DNA of 64,000 nucleotides from Bos javanicus (GCF_032452875.1 NC_083879.1:73025472-73089471), one strand, 5' to 3'. Counted from the first letter of the stretch, positions 12,301-25,366 are shown. Notes: generated from the sequence alone by a model not told the origin. A program made the numbers and translations.

Positions 12301-12873
12301 CCATACTCTACTCTTAATTCCAAATCCCAGTATCTAAGGTGTTTCATTTTTGCTTTTTAATGGAAGCAACACATCAATGATTCACTTCCAGAGATTTATC
12401 TACTATGACCTTTTAACCTCTGAATGATACAGTGCTTCATCTTCAGGCACTACTCATGTTATATTTTTGGAGCTGCCTTTGCTTTTTAGCTCCCCAATAG
12501 CACTAATTTCTGATGAACTTTTATCAGTTTACAGTAAGTTGGAAAGTTTTCAGTACATGAAAAATGTATTTTCAGCATATTTAGAAAAATAAACAAAATG
12601 AGACAGGCAGCATCCATTGGACTGTCTTCCTTCTGAATGTCCATCTCTGCTAAGGAAGAAGGAGGAAAGAGAACTAGAGGACCTTGAAAAATTTTTAAGC
12701 CATATTTTCCTTTTAATTGAAGTTTATAAAGAGGAAAACATAGTGGTTCTCTCCTACTCATTCTCAGGTTAACTCTGTGAGTTTGGGTTCACATATCCAG
12801 TTAGGCATCATTTACAAATTAATAACTAGGGTTTTTGGTTCACTTAAAAACTGACTTCATTGATTTAGTGATA
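12301..12873. other. Unassigned intron
   Basis: No gene or clear repeat recognised. Confidence 0.5.
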
Positions 12874-13237
12874 CCTCTTGATGAGGGTGAAGAAGGAGAG
12901 TGAAAAAGTTGGCTTAAAATTCAACATTAATAAAACTAAGATCATGGCATTCAGTCCCATCATTTCATGGCAAATACAAGGGGAAAAGATAAAAGCAGCG
13001 ACAGATTTCCTTTTATTGGACTCTAAATTCAGTGCAGATGGTAACTGTAGCCTTGAGATTAGAAGATGAATTCTTTTTGGCAGGAAAGCTATGACAAAAC
13101 TAGACAGTGTATTAAAAAGCAAAGATATCACTTTGCTGACAAAGGTCCATATAATCAAACCTATGGTCTTTCCAATAGTCATGTACAGATGTGAGAGCTG
13201 GACAATAACAGAGCATTGAAGAATCAATTAGATTATG
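12874..13237 (+). repeat. BovB LINE fragment (end of RT region)
   Basis: Plus-strand BovB from CTCTTGATGAGGGTGAAG to the GTCATGTACAGATGTGAG segment; truncated at both ends. Confidence 0.85.
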
Positions 13238-13247
13238 GACTGTTCCA

Positions 13248-13333
13248 TCTCTGGGTTGGGGAGATCCCCTGGAGAATGGGATGGCTACCCACTCCAGTAT
13301 TCAGGCCTGGAGAATTTTATGGACTGTATATCC
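13248..13333 (+). repeat. Bov-tA SINE fragment
   Basis: CTGGGTTGGGGAGATCCCCT to the GGACTGTATA segment of a Bov-tA, wedged between two BovB pieces. Confidence 0.7.
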
Positions 13334-15745
13334 TTGGGTGCAATCTAGAGTAATTGGATGCAATCTCAAAAACGACAGAATGATCTCTGTTCGTTTCCAA
13401 GGCAAACCATTCAATATCACAGAAATCCAAGTCTATACCCCAACCAGTAACGCTGAAGAAGCTGAAGTTAAACGGTTCTATGAAGACCTACAAGACCTTT
13501 TAGAACTAGCACCCAAAAAAGATGTCCTTTTCATTATAGGGGACTGGAATGCAAAAGTAGGAAGTCAAGAAATACATGAGGTAACAGGCAAATTTGGCCT
13601 TGGAATACAGAATGAAGCAGGACAAAGACTAATAGAGTTTTGCCAAGAGAAAACATTGGTCATAGCAAACACCCTCTTCCAACAACACAAGAGAAGACTC
13701 TATACATGGATATCACCAGATGGTCAACACTGAAATCAGATTGATTATATTCTTTGCAGTCAAAGAGGGAGAAGCTCTATACAGTCAGAAAAAAACAAGA
13801 TCAGGAGCTGACTGTGGCTCAGATCATGCACTACTTAATGGCAAATTCAGAATTAAATTGAAGAAAGTGGGGAAAATCACTAGACCATTCAAGTATGACC
13901 TAATTCAAATTCCTTATGAGTATACAGTGGAAGTGAGAAATAGATTTAAGGGACTAGATCTGATAGAGTACCTGATGAAGTATGGACGGAGGTTCATGAC
14001 ATTGTACAGGAAATAGGGATCAAGACCATCCCCATGGAAAGGAAATGAAAAAAAAGAAAAATGGCTATCTGGGGAGGCCTTACAAATAGCTGTGAAAAGA
14101 AGAGAAGTGAAAAACAAAGGGGAAAAGGAAAGATATACGCATCTGAATGTAGAGTTTCAAAGAATAACAAGGAGAGATAAGAAAGCCTTCCTCAGCAATC
14201 AATGCAAAGAAATAGAGGAAAACAACAGAATGGGAAAGATAAGAGATCTCTTCAAGAAAATTAGAGATACCAAGGGAACATTTCATGCAAAGATGGGCTT
14301 GATAAAGGACAGAAATGGTATGGACCTACAGAAGCAGCAGATATTAAGAAGAGGTGGCAAAAATACACAGAAGGACTGAACAAAGAAGATCTTCATGACC
14401 CAGATAATCACGATGGTGTGATCACTCACCTAGAGTCAGACATCCTGGAATGTGAAGTCAAATGGGCCTTAGAAAGCATCACTATGAACAAAGCTAGTGG
14501 AGGTGATGGAATTCCAGTTGCACTATTTCAAATCCTGAAAGATGATACTGTGAAAGTGCTGCATTCAATATGCCAGCAAATGTGGAAAACTCAGCAGTGG
14601 CCACAGGACTGGAAAAGATCAGTTTTCACTCCAATCCCAAAGAAAGGCAATGCCAAAGAATGGTCAAACTACCACACAATTGCACTCATCTCACACGCTA
14701 GTAAAGTAATGCTCAAAAGTCTCCAAGCCAGGCTTCAGCAGTACGTGAACTGCGAAATTCCAGATGTTCAAGCTGGTTTTAGAAAAGGCAGAGGAACCAG
14801 AGATCAAATTCTGAACATCTGCTGGATCATGGAAAAAGCAAGAGAGTTCCAGAAAAACATCTATTTCTGTTTATTGACTATGCCAAAGCCTTTGACTGTG
14901 TGGATCACAATAATAAACTGTGGAAAATTCTGAAAGAGATGGGAATACCAGACCACCTGACCTGCCTCTTGAGAAACCTATATGCAGGTCAGGAAGCAAC
15001 AGTTAGAACTGGACGTGGAGCAGCAGACTGATTCCATATAGGGAAAGGAGTACATCAGGAATGTACATTGTCAGCCTGCTTAATTAACTTATATGCAGAG
15101 TACATCATGAGAAATGCTGGACTGGAAGAAACACAAGCTAGAATCAAGATTGCTGTGAGAAATATCAATAACCTCAGATATGCAGATGACACCACCCTTA
15201 TGGCAGAAAGTGAAGAGGAACTACAAAGCCTCTTGATGAAGGTGAAAGAGGAGAGTGAAAAAGTTGGCTTAAAGCTCAACATTCAGAAAATGAAGATCAT
15301 GGCATCTCGTGCCATCACTTCATGGGAAATAGATGGGTAAACAGTGGATACAGTGTCAGACTTTATTTTTTGAGGCTCCAAAATCACTGCAGATGGTGAC
15401 TGCAGCCATGAAGTTAAAAGATGCTTACTCCTTGGAAGGAAAGTTATGACCAACCTAGATAGCATATTCAAAAACAGAGACATTACTTTTCTAACAAAAG
15501 TCCTTCTAGTCAAGGCTATGGTTTTTCCAGTGATCATGTATGGATGTGAGAGTTGGACTGCAAAGAAAGCTGAACACTGAAGAATTGATGTGTTTGAACT
15601 GTGGTGTTGGAGACTTTTGAGAGTCCCTTGGACTGCAAGGAGATCCAACCAGTCCATTCCAAAGAATATCAGTCCTGGGTTTTCTTTGGAAGGAATGATG
15701 TTAAAGCTGAAACTCCAGTACTTTGGCTACCTCATGCGAACAGTC
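13334..15745 (+). repeat. BovB LINE, large copy (endonuclease to RT)
   Basis: About 2.4 kb of BovB coding sequence. The endonuclease part (13281-13733 frame) includes the APE-type motif GDWNAKVGSQE, and the RT part shows WPQDWK, QAGFRKGRGTRDQ and the catalytic YADD (near 15178-15190). In-frame stops, such as the TGA at 13731, split it. Unlike most LINE copies it lacks its 3' end and stops around CTCATGCGAACAG. Confidence 0.92.
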
Positions 15746-15972
15746 TCTAGAGTAATGCTACCTGTGAATCTGTGAAAAAAGGTCTCAATCTGGGAAACAA
15801 ATAGAAAAATAATTTACCAGTACTTCCTGTTTTTTCTTTTTTAAGATGTGTCCCAATTTCACCATTAAATTTGTCCTATGAATTCAAGAATAATGGATCA
15901 TCCTATCATTCTTTGCTTTTAATGGTTAAATGCTCTACACACCTCTTCTCTTGTAGAATTTTACTGCAAAAG

Positions 15973-16862
15973 TGTCATTAGCCGTGTTAGGCATTACTAA
16001 CAAAATGGAGGCATGGCTCAAATCCCCTCTCCTTGTCCTGCAGGCACAGACCCGGGATGAATGAGTTAGGCCTTTTGATTCTGACTTGTTTTTTTCCTCT
16101 CCTTGGCTGAGTTGACTGAAAAGGAATATTAAGCTTCTTATTGTTCTTGAGAGGACCATGAGAAGGCACAAAGCCTTCTGCAACTGTTTTCAGAGAATAA
16201 TTCATAAAGTTAATCACTGACATTTGTTCAAAGACTTTTACAAAAGAGTATTCCAGGATGAGCACATAGGCCACAGCTTGAGGCCATGGGAGCAACTGCT
16301 ATCTGAAGCCTATTTGTGAAGAAAATGTTTATGGCAAAGGAGTTTACTGAATTTAGGGCTTAGGAATAATTAAAATAGCTAGAAGTTAAAGATTTAAGAA
16401 ATATTGTAATGTTAGCATATTTTATTATAGCTTATAGAGGTTAGGAATTTTAGAGATACTAATAGAAGTCTTTTTAAGAGATAGTGAGCTCAGGATGTTA
16501 GGGGCAAACAGGATTTAGAAAGATAAGAAATGAACTGAGGAACGTAGCATGAGTTACAATGTAATCACAAGTTAACTATAGGACACATGAAGTAGATAAT
16601 AGATGGTAAAGCTGATTTTGAGAGAATCGCTGAAGCAGGAACTGTGTTTGAAGGGCAACAATGATTTATGGAGATAACAAATCTGGGTGAGGGGAAATAG
16701 AAAGTGAAATCGCCAACCTAATGCTTTTGTAAAAGTATAAAAGAAAATCATAAGCTTGAAATAAATACACAGTCCAAGAAAATTGAGAGGCTGCATCATT
16801 TCTCACTGACACCGCTCACCCCTTCAGGTTGAATCCCTGGCTGCTGGAGCTGGACTCCGGCA
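15973..16862 (+). mobile_element. Solo LTR of a bovine class II-like endogenous retrovirus
   Basis: Begins TGTCAT and ends CCGGCA, bounded by 6-bp near-duplications CAAAAG (15967-15972) and TAAAAG (16863-16868), the size made by ERVK-like integrases. It has a TATAAAAG box near 16735 and an AATAAA signal near 16760. No internal viral genes accompany it, so it is an LTR left by recombination. Plus orientation, antisense to the ABCC4-like gene. Confidence 0.82.
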
Positions 16863-17261
16863 TAAAAGACTCACAAACTTAAATGAAATCAGAGGTGCAC
16901 TGCTTTTCAGGCAGGAGAAGGTGAAGCAATCAACCTAATTTAAGAAAACAAAATCCACATGTTGCTGAAAAGCAGGGTGGGTGTTTAAAGACTCAGTGGT
17001 AATATCCTTCAGAAACCAGAATTACTGGCTAGAAATGGTCATACTTCCAAATCTGCCTGCTTACAGTCAAGGCTCATCTGTATATTACAGATTTCAGAGC
17101 TTCCATGGAAGGGTGACACTAAATGACAAACATACCAATTCAAACCAACATGAACAATAAATCTCTCAGATTTGTGTAACAACAACAACAAAGATTAAAA
17201 CATATATATGTCACACTTCTCTGAAATGAAAAGATCAATCAAACATTTAGTAGTTATTTAT
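16863..17261. other. Unassigned intron
   Basis: No gene or clear repeat recognised. Confidence 0.5.
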
Positions 17262-18055
17262 GTAGAATGTTTTCCCTGTGTTTTCCTCTAAGAGTCTTAT
17301 AGTATCTGGTCTTACATTTAGGTTTTCAATCCACTTTGAGTTTATTTTTGTATACAGTATTAAGGAGTGTTCTAATTTTCTTCTTTTACACATAGCTGTC
17401 CAGTTTTACTACACCACTTACTGAAGAGACCACCTCTTCTCCATCGTATATTCCTGCCTTGTTTGTCACAGATTAGCTGACCACAGGTGTGTGAGTTCAT
17501 CTCTGAGCTTTCCATCCTGTTCCATTGATCTATATTTCTGATTTTGTGCCAGTGCCATACCATCTTGATTACTCTAGCTCTGTATTAAACTAGTGAAAAA
17601 GTTCATTTAAGTTTTTCCATAAAATCTTATGTAACAAACATTTTGGTCAACTCAATAATATATTCTGAAGTCAGGGAACCTAATTTCTCCAGCTTCATTT
17701 TTATTTCTTAAGACTGCTTTGGCTACTTGGGATCTTTTGTGTTTCCATTAAAACTGTAAATTTTTTGGCTCTAATTCTATGAAAAATGCCATTGGTAATT
17801 TGACAGGGATTGTATCGAATCTGTAGATTGTTTGGGTAGTATAGTCATTTTCACAATATTGTTTCTTCCAATCCAAGAACATGGTATATCCCTCCATCTG
17901 TTTTGCATCATCTTTGATATCTTTTGTCAGTATCTTATAGTTTTATGGGTACAGGTCTTTTGCCTCCTTAGGTAGGTTTATTCCTAGGTATTTTATTATT
18001 TTTGTTGCAATGGTAAAGAGACTGCTTTCTCAATTTCTCTTTCTAATCTTTCATT
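17262..18055 (-). repeat. L1 LINE ORF2 fragment
   Basis: Minus-strand end of L1 ORF2; the stretch at 17290-17400 is the complement of the segment seen in plus orientation at about 46230-46400. Degenerate. Confidence 0.85.
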
Positions 18056-18094
18056 GTTAATGTATAGGAATGCTCATTCTTACTTTTTAAAAGC

Positions 18095-18170
18095 AAAAGA
18101 CTACGTATGGAAAAACCACTGCAATATTGTAAAGTAATTAGCTTTCAATTAAAATAAATAAATTACAAAA
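18095..18170 (+). repeat. Probable L1 3' terminus
   Basis: GCAATATTGTAAAGTAATTA followed by CAATTAAAATAAATAAA, the usual end of ruminant L1 copies. Confidence 0.5.
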
Positions 18171-18939
18171 AAGAAGTCTAGGGTTTCTGCCATCAGTAGA
18201 ACTGATTTGTAAAAGGACTGCAAAATCACAAAATAGTCTGTATTAAAATACAAACTGACAGCAACTTAATAGTCAAATTTTCTTTTCATGCAAGGGTGAG
18301 GAAATTCAAAGAAGTGGAGCAAGGGAAAACATGACACAAATAACAGAAAATTCTCCAGAAATGAACCTACCCATATAAAAGCTGAGCAGATGTTCCAGGG
18401 TTCTGTTATCTGCATTTATGCTACAGCATTAAAATGACATAATTGCCAATAAATAATCATCATTAATTCTGACTATATAATTTACCTTTATAAACACTTT
18501 CCTATGAAACGTCTATATTTTATTAGTATGATCTTGTTTATATCTTTTAGTTAATAAGGAAAAAATACTATTGTCTCCACTTAGGAGATGTTTCCTAAGA
18601 CCAGAGGAATAAAATGAATATTGGAGTGTAATGGAGTAATTAATTCACTAGGTCACTAGTAGAATTTGATCCCACAGTTTCAACATCTAATTGAGTACTC
18701 TGCTAAGGACAAGATAATGTGTCTATTTGTTCAGGGTTCTAGGAAAATAGCTAAAATGAAAACATGTCACATTATATTGTTGATTTTCATCATCATCAAT
18801 ACACACATTTTAAGTGCACCCATGTCATCAGTGTTTTCCTAGGAGGTAAATGAAGTCAGTGAAACTGATACACTCCCCTTAATTATCTGCAATGCTCTAA
18901 ATATAAACACACATATACAGATGCTAACAAGTTAATTAC
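18171..18939. other. Intron, possible MIR remnant
   Basis: 18460-18690 loosely follows an old MIR (CTTTATAAACACTTTCC; GGTCACTAGTAGAATTTGA). No gene. Confidence 0.4.
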
Positions 18940-19029
18940 CTCTTCTAAGGCATTCCACAGTTCATTATCCGTATGCTCATTAAAGGGATCCAGATTTTCC
19001 CTCATTGTTCCAGTGAATAAAACAGGTTC
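18940..19029 (-). CDS. ABCC4: ABCC4-like exon, NBD2 after the Q-loop
   Basis: This 90-bp (30-codon) exon reads EPVLFTGTMRENLDPFNEHT followed by DNELWNALEE. It is the highly conserved EPVLF-GT-R-NLDPF segment following the Q-loop in all ABCC NBD2s, where the helical subdomain begins. The acceptor is TATTTAG after 19029 and the donor is GTAATT. Phase 0 at both ends and no stop. Of the nine exons it is among the closest to MRP4. It sits between two ERV LTRs (15973-16862 and 20430-21205), which shows that those LTRs are not the ends of one provirus. Confidence 0.93.
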
Positions 19030-20429
19030 CTAAATACCCCAAAATAGTGAATGTTATTATTGTAACCTCTTTTTTCATTTTATTCCAATGTGTACAGAAT
19101 ATCAAAATTAAAATACAAAACATCTAAATTCATTAATTATTAATAACATAGTTGCAAATGTATGATTACAAAAAAGCATCTCTAAAATAATTTTCCATTG
19201 TACAAAGTGTGCTACAAAATATCTTCTGAACTACTGAACACTAACAGAAGAAAGTGTTGAAGAAGTTTTTTCATTGTAAGGAAAAAATTGAAGACGAAGA
19301 TTTGATTTTTTTTAATACCACCCTGCTAATAAATATCTGCTTAAACACTCACACAAACATGAGAAACTTAACATTAAGATCTACATAAATTAACTGTCAA
19401 TGCTGGTATGACTGGGAAATACCAACAGCATGATTAGTAGAGGTTTGTGTCTCAAAGCAAACCACTAAATATTTACACATTAGCACTGAAGAATAAAGTA
19501 GGCTATTTTCTCCATTGGTCAGACTGTCTTCTAGGGTCTGGAATCTCTCCACATGTGTGAAATGAACATCCCCACATGTGCAAGGGGAACGTCAGCTCCT
19601 GGGGTCTGCAGCACCTCTGTCCATGGAGAGATCACCTCTGATGTTGGCATCAGCTGGTCCCCACGTTCTCTCACCTGTGTGTCAGGATAACCTGCCTCAC
19701 AGAACCTCACAGAACCTAGAACTTGCAGTTACTAACTGCAAGGCCAGGAGGACCTGAAACCCACTGTGACCTGTGTCATGATACTTTAATTTAAATAGTT
19801 CTTCCTAGTCCTCTGCTTCAGGAGGAGCCACAAGTAAATTAATCTGGGAATATATGTCTCTTCTTGGCCTCAAGAGAGAATCCTGTACATAAGCTAATGT
19901 AGGCCATTTAAATTTTCTTCTAGAAGATTCTAGTAAGCCATGTCACAAGAATATGAGCAGCAGTGAAGAGGCCAATTGGCTCCTTTCAGTGAAGGGGGCA
20001 GGACAAGTGGAGGCACATGTGTGGGAACAAGAGGAGACCTGACTCTTCCACAAGTGCCCAGAACTGCTTGGAATCGCCACGTTCAAATCCTGGCTGGCAT
20101 TGGGGCTGGACTTTCCTCCTCACTTCACAAAAACCTGAGAGGAAAGATGAAGATAGACAGACATTTCTTTCCCCTAATCATAAGGAAGAATGATACTCAG
20201 GAAGCCTTCCAAACCTTCCTTCAATATGGTCTCAGTTTTAAGTCTGGTGAGAGAGAAATGAATACAGAAAACTCAGGGTGTGCCACCAAAAAAAACATAC
20301 TCCTGAGCAAAATCCACAATTAAAAAGACATTATAAAGGGAGATTTATTCGCACAAAGTTGATTAAGTAGCCAATATGCCTCCAAAGCACTGAAAATCAC
20401 TAGTCATACAATATTTCAGAATGAGTACT
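19030..20429. other. Unassigned intron
   Basis: An open frame of 115 codons at 19976-20323 (plus strand) has no recognisable domain. No repeat identified with confidence. Confidence 0.5.
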
Positions 20430-21205
20430 TGTCAGGAGCCACATTAGGCATTGCTAACAAAATGGAGGCATGGCCCCAACCCCCTCTCCTCATACTGCAG
20501 GCATGGTCCTGGGATGAAGGAGTTAGGTCCTGTGATTCTGACTTATTTTTTCCTTTCTTCAGTTGAATTGGCTGCAAAGAATGTTAAGGTGGTTATTGTT
20601 CTTGAGAGGAGCATGAGAAGGCACAAAGCCTTCTGCAGTTGTGCCCAGAGAATAATCCATAAAGTTAACCACTGACATTTGTTCAAGGATCTTTACAAAG
20701 AGCATTCCAGGATGAGCATGTAGGCCGCAGCTTGAGGCCATGGGAAGGATTATTATCTGAGACCTGTTTGTGAGGGAAATGTTTATGGCAAAGGAAGTTT
20801 GCTGAGTTTAGGGTTTAGGAATAATTAAGAATAGTTAGAAGCTAAAAGTTTAAGGAATGTTGTAGTGTTAGCATATTTTACTATAGCTTGTAGGGATTAG
20901 GAATTTTAGAATTAATAGCTAGAAGCCTTTTTAGGAGATAGTGAGTTTAGGAAATTAGGGGCAAGCAGGATTTAGAAAGATAAGAAATAAACTGAGGAAT
21001 GTGGTATGCAGCCCATACATAAGCATGAGTTACAATGTAATCACAAGTAATCACATTCTGAGAGAATCACTGAGGCAGGAACTGTTTGAAGGGCAACAAT
21101 GAGACAATTAATTTGGGTGAGGGGGAACTGAAAATGTCAAACCTCTGACCTAATGCTTTTGTCAAAGTATAAAAGAGAACCTGGAGCTTGAAATAAACAT
21201 GTTCC
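20430..21205 (+). mobile_element. ERV LTR, 3'-truncated, same family as 15973-16862
   Basis: Starts TGTCAGGAGCC (first T at 20430) and follows the first LTR (ACAAAATGGAGGCATGG; GAGAAGGCACAAAGCCTTC; GTATAAAAGAGAAC) to just after its AATAAA signal. It then leaves the family and lacks the terminal 100 bp or so. No target duplication was found. Confidence 0.78.
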
Positions 21206-22307
21206 TTTTTAGGGGAATAACCATAATTCTACTTCAGATTTTTATAAAAACGTGTTAGTCTTTGTAATTATCAACCTTAAGATTCCCACATGCAGGCAAT
21301 TTCTCATCCTTCTGCATGTCTCCATGGGGTTTACACAAGCGACATAGCCAGGCGAGGGGAGGCTGGTCCCCAATATTCTTCTTCCTTCCCTTCTCCATCT
21401 TCCCTCCATTTTCTAGGTTCTTTCAAGTAAGCAGGCTACTCCCTGCATATAATCTCAATCTCAATTTAACTACTTCAGATCCTAAGCATAAAGAACACAC
21501 ATACTTCAGCTACCTGTTGTGTTTAAGAAAATTATTTAAGAAGAACTTTCATTTTTGCTTATTCCTGAAATTTTGAACAGAAGTTGAGGAGTACCTTCTT
21601 AATAACACAGTATTCATCTTTGAAAGTTCCCCCCATGACTGATGGTCTATGTCCCCACTCCCCTGTCTCTGCTCCTACCCAGGTCCTTGTTACCATCACA
21701 ATTCCCCAGTTCTGACCTCTTCATGCAGGGTAAGCAGTGACGGGGATGAGCCTGGGAGGAAGAGAGACCACCATGGAAGCTCTCTGCTGCTTCCAGGATC
21801 ACAGGGACCAGGGATCCAGGGAAGATGGTGTGGGCCTGGCTCAGCTAAGAGGGGCAACTCAAAGAAACAGCACTGGGCTCCCCCTCTGCAGAGTCTGGTC
21901 TCAGCTTCCTAAGTTTCCTATATTGGGGTGTTGAGACACAAGCATCACTGCTTCCTACTCATTTGGGGGGGAGAGGAATGTAAGTTTTTGCACTTAGACA
22001 AGTAAATTCCAGTAACCAAACTAACAGGCTTTCTCCACCTCTGCAGCTAGCAAGACGCTGTAAAGACAAAGGGCTCTTGGTTGGGGAGGGATAAGATTTT
22101 GAGTATCTTCTCCTGACACATATCAGCTCATAACATACAAGTGCATAAACCCATTTCTAAATTGATATTGTCCAAATGAGGGACAGAGCAATAGGAATAG
22201 TATCTTCTGGCTTTGTTCTATACTTATTCATTCTTCTATGGTTTGGGGAGTCCTTTCAAGTGGGATGGTAGGGAAAATGGCAAAAATATCTGATGAGTAC
22301 AACACAG
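21206..22307. other. Unassigned intron
   Basis: Contains a locally GC-richer part around 21640-21930 with short overlapping frames. Nothing recognised. Confidence 0.5.
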
Positions 22308-22664
22308 TTGAAGAATTGATGCTTTTAATTGTGGTGTTGGAGAAGATTCTTGAGAGGCCCTTGGACTGCAAGGAGATCAAACCAGTCACTCCTAAAGGAA
22401 ATCAACCTTGAATATTCACTGGAAGGACTGATACTGAAGCTGAAGCTTCAATACTTTGGCCATCTGATGTGAAGAGCTGACTCACTGGAAAAGACCCTGA
22501 TGCTGGGAAAGACTGAAGACAGGAGGAGAGGGGGATGCCATTGGTTGGATGGCATCACCGACTCAATGGACATGAGTTCGAGTAAGCTCTATGAGTTGGT
22601 GATGGACAGGGAATCCTGGTGTGCTGCAGTCCATGGGGTCACAAAGAGTCGGACATGACTGAGA
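22308..22664 (+). repeat. BovB LINE 3' end
   Basis: GAAGAATTGATGCTTTTAAT through GTCACAAAGAGTCGGACATG, the terminal 350 bp of BovB. Confidence 0.9.
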
Positions 22665-22734
22665 AGTGGACAAGGTGGAGACTGGAGAGCATAGGTCTCT
22701 GTTATATGACTAGTACTTTGGATTTTACTCTGCT

Positions 22735-22825
22735 GCAATGGGAGTCTTTGGAGATAAAACTGAAACTCTTCGCTATACAACTGAAACACTGTGAATCAAC
22801 TATACTTCAATTAAAAAAAATAGAC
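22735..22825 (+). repeat. Probable L1 3' terminus
   Basis: AACTGAAACACTGTGAATCA followed by ACTATACTTCAATTAAAAA, the L1 tail pattern. Confidence 0.6.
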
Positions 22826-22842
22826 ACACATAAAATTTGAAT

Positions 22843-22995
22843 CCTGGTTCTGCCCCTTACTTGAAAAATAGGATAAGCTCCCAGTAACTCAGTTTTTAAA
22901 TCTGTCAGATAAAGATAACAACAAATTGTGAGGATTAAGCAGGAAATTGTGGGATAAGAAACTAAAATGTATTAACAATTCCATAAACTTTAGGA
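22843..22995 (+). repeat. MIR SINE
   Basis: AATCCTGGTTCTGCCCCTTA, AACTCAGTTTTTAAATCTGT and GTGAGGATTAAGC follow the MIR core in order. Confidence 0.65.
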
Positions 22996-24381
22996 ATTAT
23001 TATTAATATTCTTGTAACTTGTCAGGGACTGTAACAAGCACTAGAGGAACAGAAATGAGAGATATAGGCCCTGTCCTCAAAGAGAGAAAGAAAATAGTCA
23101 AGAGTGTGGAGAGGGCTGAGAAAAAGGCTGGAGGTTTTGGTGGGGGATTGGAAAGTAAGATCATGTACAAGGTGATAGTCAGGAAAGAAGCTGGTGGGAG
23201 GAAAGCCAGAAATCAAAATACAAAAAAATTTTAGTCTGAGTTCTTGCTCTTGGTGGAAAATGTTAGATATATTTCTCTGTTATGCTTTTCCCCAAAATTC
23301 CTATTGTGTTTTTTTGTTTGTTTGTTTTTGTTTCTTTGCCCTACTATTAATATTTATGTAACAATTCAGTTTTTATTATTAAGCAATAAATATAAAGAAA
23401 ATCACCAAAGACCATGAACACATAAACAGAAATTAAAGAGAAAAGTCATTTCAGAAGGTGTTACTGTTTTTACTTAAGTAGAAACAATACCCCAAAGGCC
23501 AGTGCCCTGATTCTTAAGAATAATAACAGTTCCTGATGACTGAACATTCCTAAGAATGAGACATGGGCACAAACATTATCTCACTAAGTTACATCTTCAC
23601 AAAGCTGTGGGTCCATGATTTCCAGAATGGGTTTAAGGATGAGGATGTTGACGCTTGGCAGCCAAGTTACATCATCAAGGCCTCACAGTCGACGAGGCAG
23701 AGCAGGAATAAACTGTGGGTCACACTGACACTGGGTCTACACTACCATTCTATCCCCGTGTGCCTCCTGAATGGCTTACTGGGAATCTTTACACTGAAAT
23801 TTCTCTCCAGATTCTTTTTCTTTAATCAACCAACACTGCACCTTGGAGACAAAGGCATAAAAAGTGGAATCTACATGGATACAAAGCTTAGCACTATTCT
23901 GTAAACACACTCTCTGGAGTATGTACCTAGAACATTCTCCAAGGAAGGATGGAACCCAACAGAACAGAACCAAAACATGCTGAGGTCAAGGCATGTTTAG
24001 TCCTTGCTCAGATGTGCTTCCAAATATTATTGGCAGAGCCAAGAATCATCCAATGTTATTTATTTACAGTTATTTTATGTATATAAACATGCAACTTTTT
24101 CCTATTAAGAAGCATTAAAAATAACGCAGGCCATGTTTCTAAAGCTTTGCATCCAATGATATGAAAGGAATTTACAGACATGCCCTTTATTTCTACTAAC
24201 TAATCTCACATGGCCATTTCAGAGATGAGTACCATCAAAGCATAAAACTTGGGAATTTAAGCTCATTTATTTTCTACTGTAACCATAAGTCATAAATCTA
24301 ATAGCCAGAGGAAATCTTTAAATATGGGGACTGAATGTGCTGAAACATTCTTCCCATTTTTCCTGAAAGGGATACCTTTGA
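22996..24381. other. Unassigned intron
   Basis: Short frames only (up to 113 codons); nothing recognised. Confidence 0.5.
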
Positions 24382-24905
24382 AAAAAAATTTTTTCAATTG
24401 TGATAAAATATACATAAAATTTGCTGGATTAACCACTTTAAATGCACAGTCCAGTGATGCTAAATACATTCATATTGCTGTACAGCCATCACCACCACCC
24501 AGCCGGAGATCTCCTTTCATCTTAAGGAACTGAAACTCTGTACCCATTAAACAACATCTCCCCTCTCCTGGCCACTCCTGGCACCCACCATTCTACATCC
24601 TGTATCCATGAATAGCAAATTTGCCCTTTGTAAATGACTTATTTCACTTAGCTTAATTTTTTCAAGGTTCATCTGTGCTATAGCTTGTGTCAGAATTTTC
24701 CTCTTTATTAAGGCTGAGTAATATTCTACTGTATGTAGAATGCACCACATTTTGTTTGTTGACTCATCTGTCAATGAACACTTGAGTGCTTCCACCTTTT
24801 TGCTGTTGAGAGTAATGTTGCTATAACAAACACGTTCCAGTATCTCTTCAAGACCTTTCTTCCAATTCTTTGGGGTTTATATTCTAAAGTAGAATTGCTA
24901 GGTAG
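24382..24905 (-). repeat. Old L1 3' region, left part
   Basis: Complement of an ancient mammalian L1 3' region (GATAAAATATACATAAAATT; CCATCACCACCACCCAGC; AAGGCTGAGTAATATTC). Interrupted by the BovB at 24907-25366. Confidence 0.75.
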
Positions 24906-24906
24906 G

Positions 24907-25366
24907 TAATAGACTATGGTTTTTCCAGTGGTCCTGTATGGATGTGAGAGTTGGACTGTGAAGAAAGCTGAGCACTGAAAAATTGATACTTTTGAACTGT
25001 GGTGTTGGGGAAGACTCTTGAGAGTCCCTTGGACTGCAAGGAGATCCAACCAGTCCATTCTAAAGGAGATCAGTCCTGGGTGTTCATTGGAAGGACTGAT
25101 GCTGAAGCTGAAACTCCAATACTTTGGCCACCTCATGTGAAGAGTTGACTCATTGAAAAAGGCCCTGATGCTGGGAGGGATTGGGGGAAGGAGGAGAAGG
25201 GGACGACAGAGGATGAGATGGCTGGACGGCATCACCGACTCGATGGACAAGAGTTTGAGTAAACTCTGGGAGTCGGTGATGGACAGGGAGGCCTAGCCTG
25301 CTGCGATTCATGGGGTCACAAAGAGTCGGACATGACTGAGAGACTGAACTGAACTGAACTGAACTG
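24907..25366 (+). repeat. BovB LINE 3' end nested in L1
   Basis: Terminal 460 bp of BovB, from GACTATGGTTTTTCCAGTGG to a (GAACT)n tail; the L1 resumes directly after it. Confidence 0.92.

Noticed and set aside
13281..15340. Series of plus-strand frames as a multi-exon gene
   Set aside because: They are consecutive pieces of one broken BovB ORF, with no splice logic between them.
19976..20323. 115-codon plus-strand frame as a gene
   Set aside because: No family, no splice or promoter support, antisense within an intron; chance remains the best explanation.
15973..21205. Two LTRs as one provirus
   Set aside because: The interval holds an L1, unique intron and an ABCC4-like exon, and the first LTR has its own target duplication.
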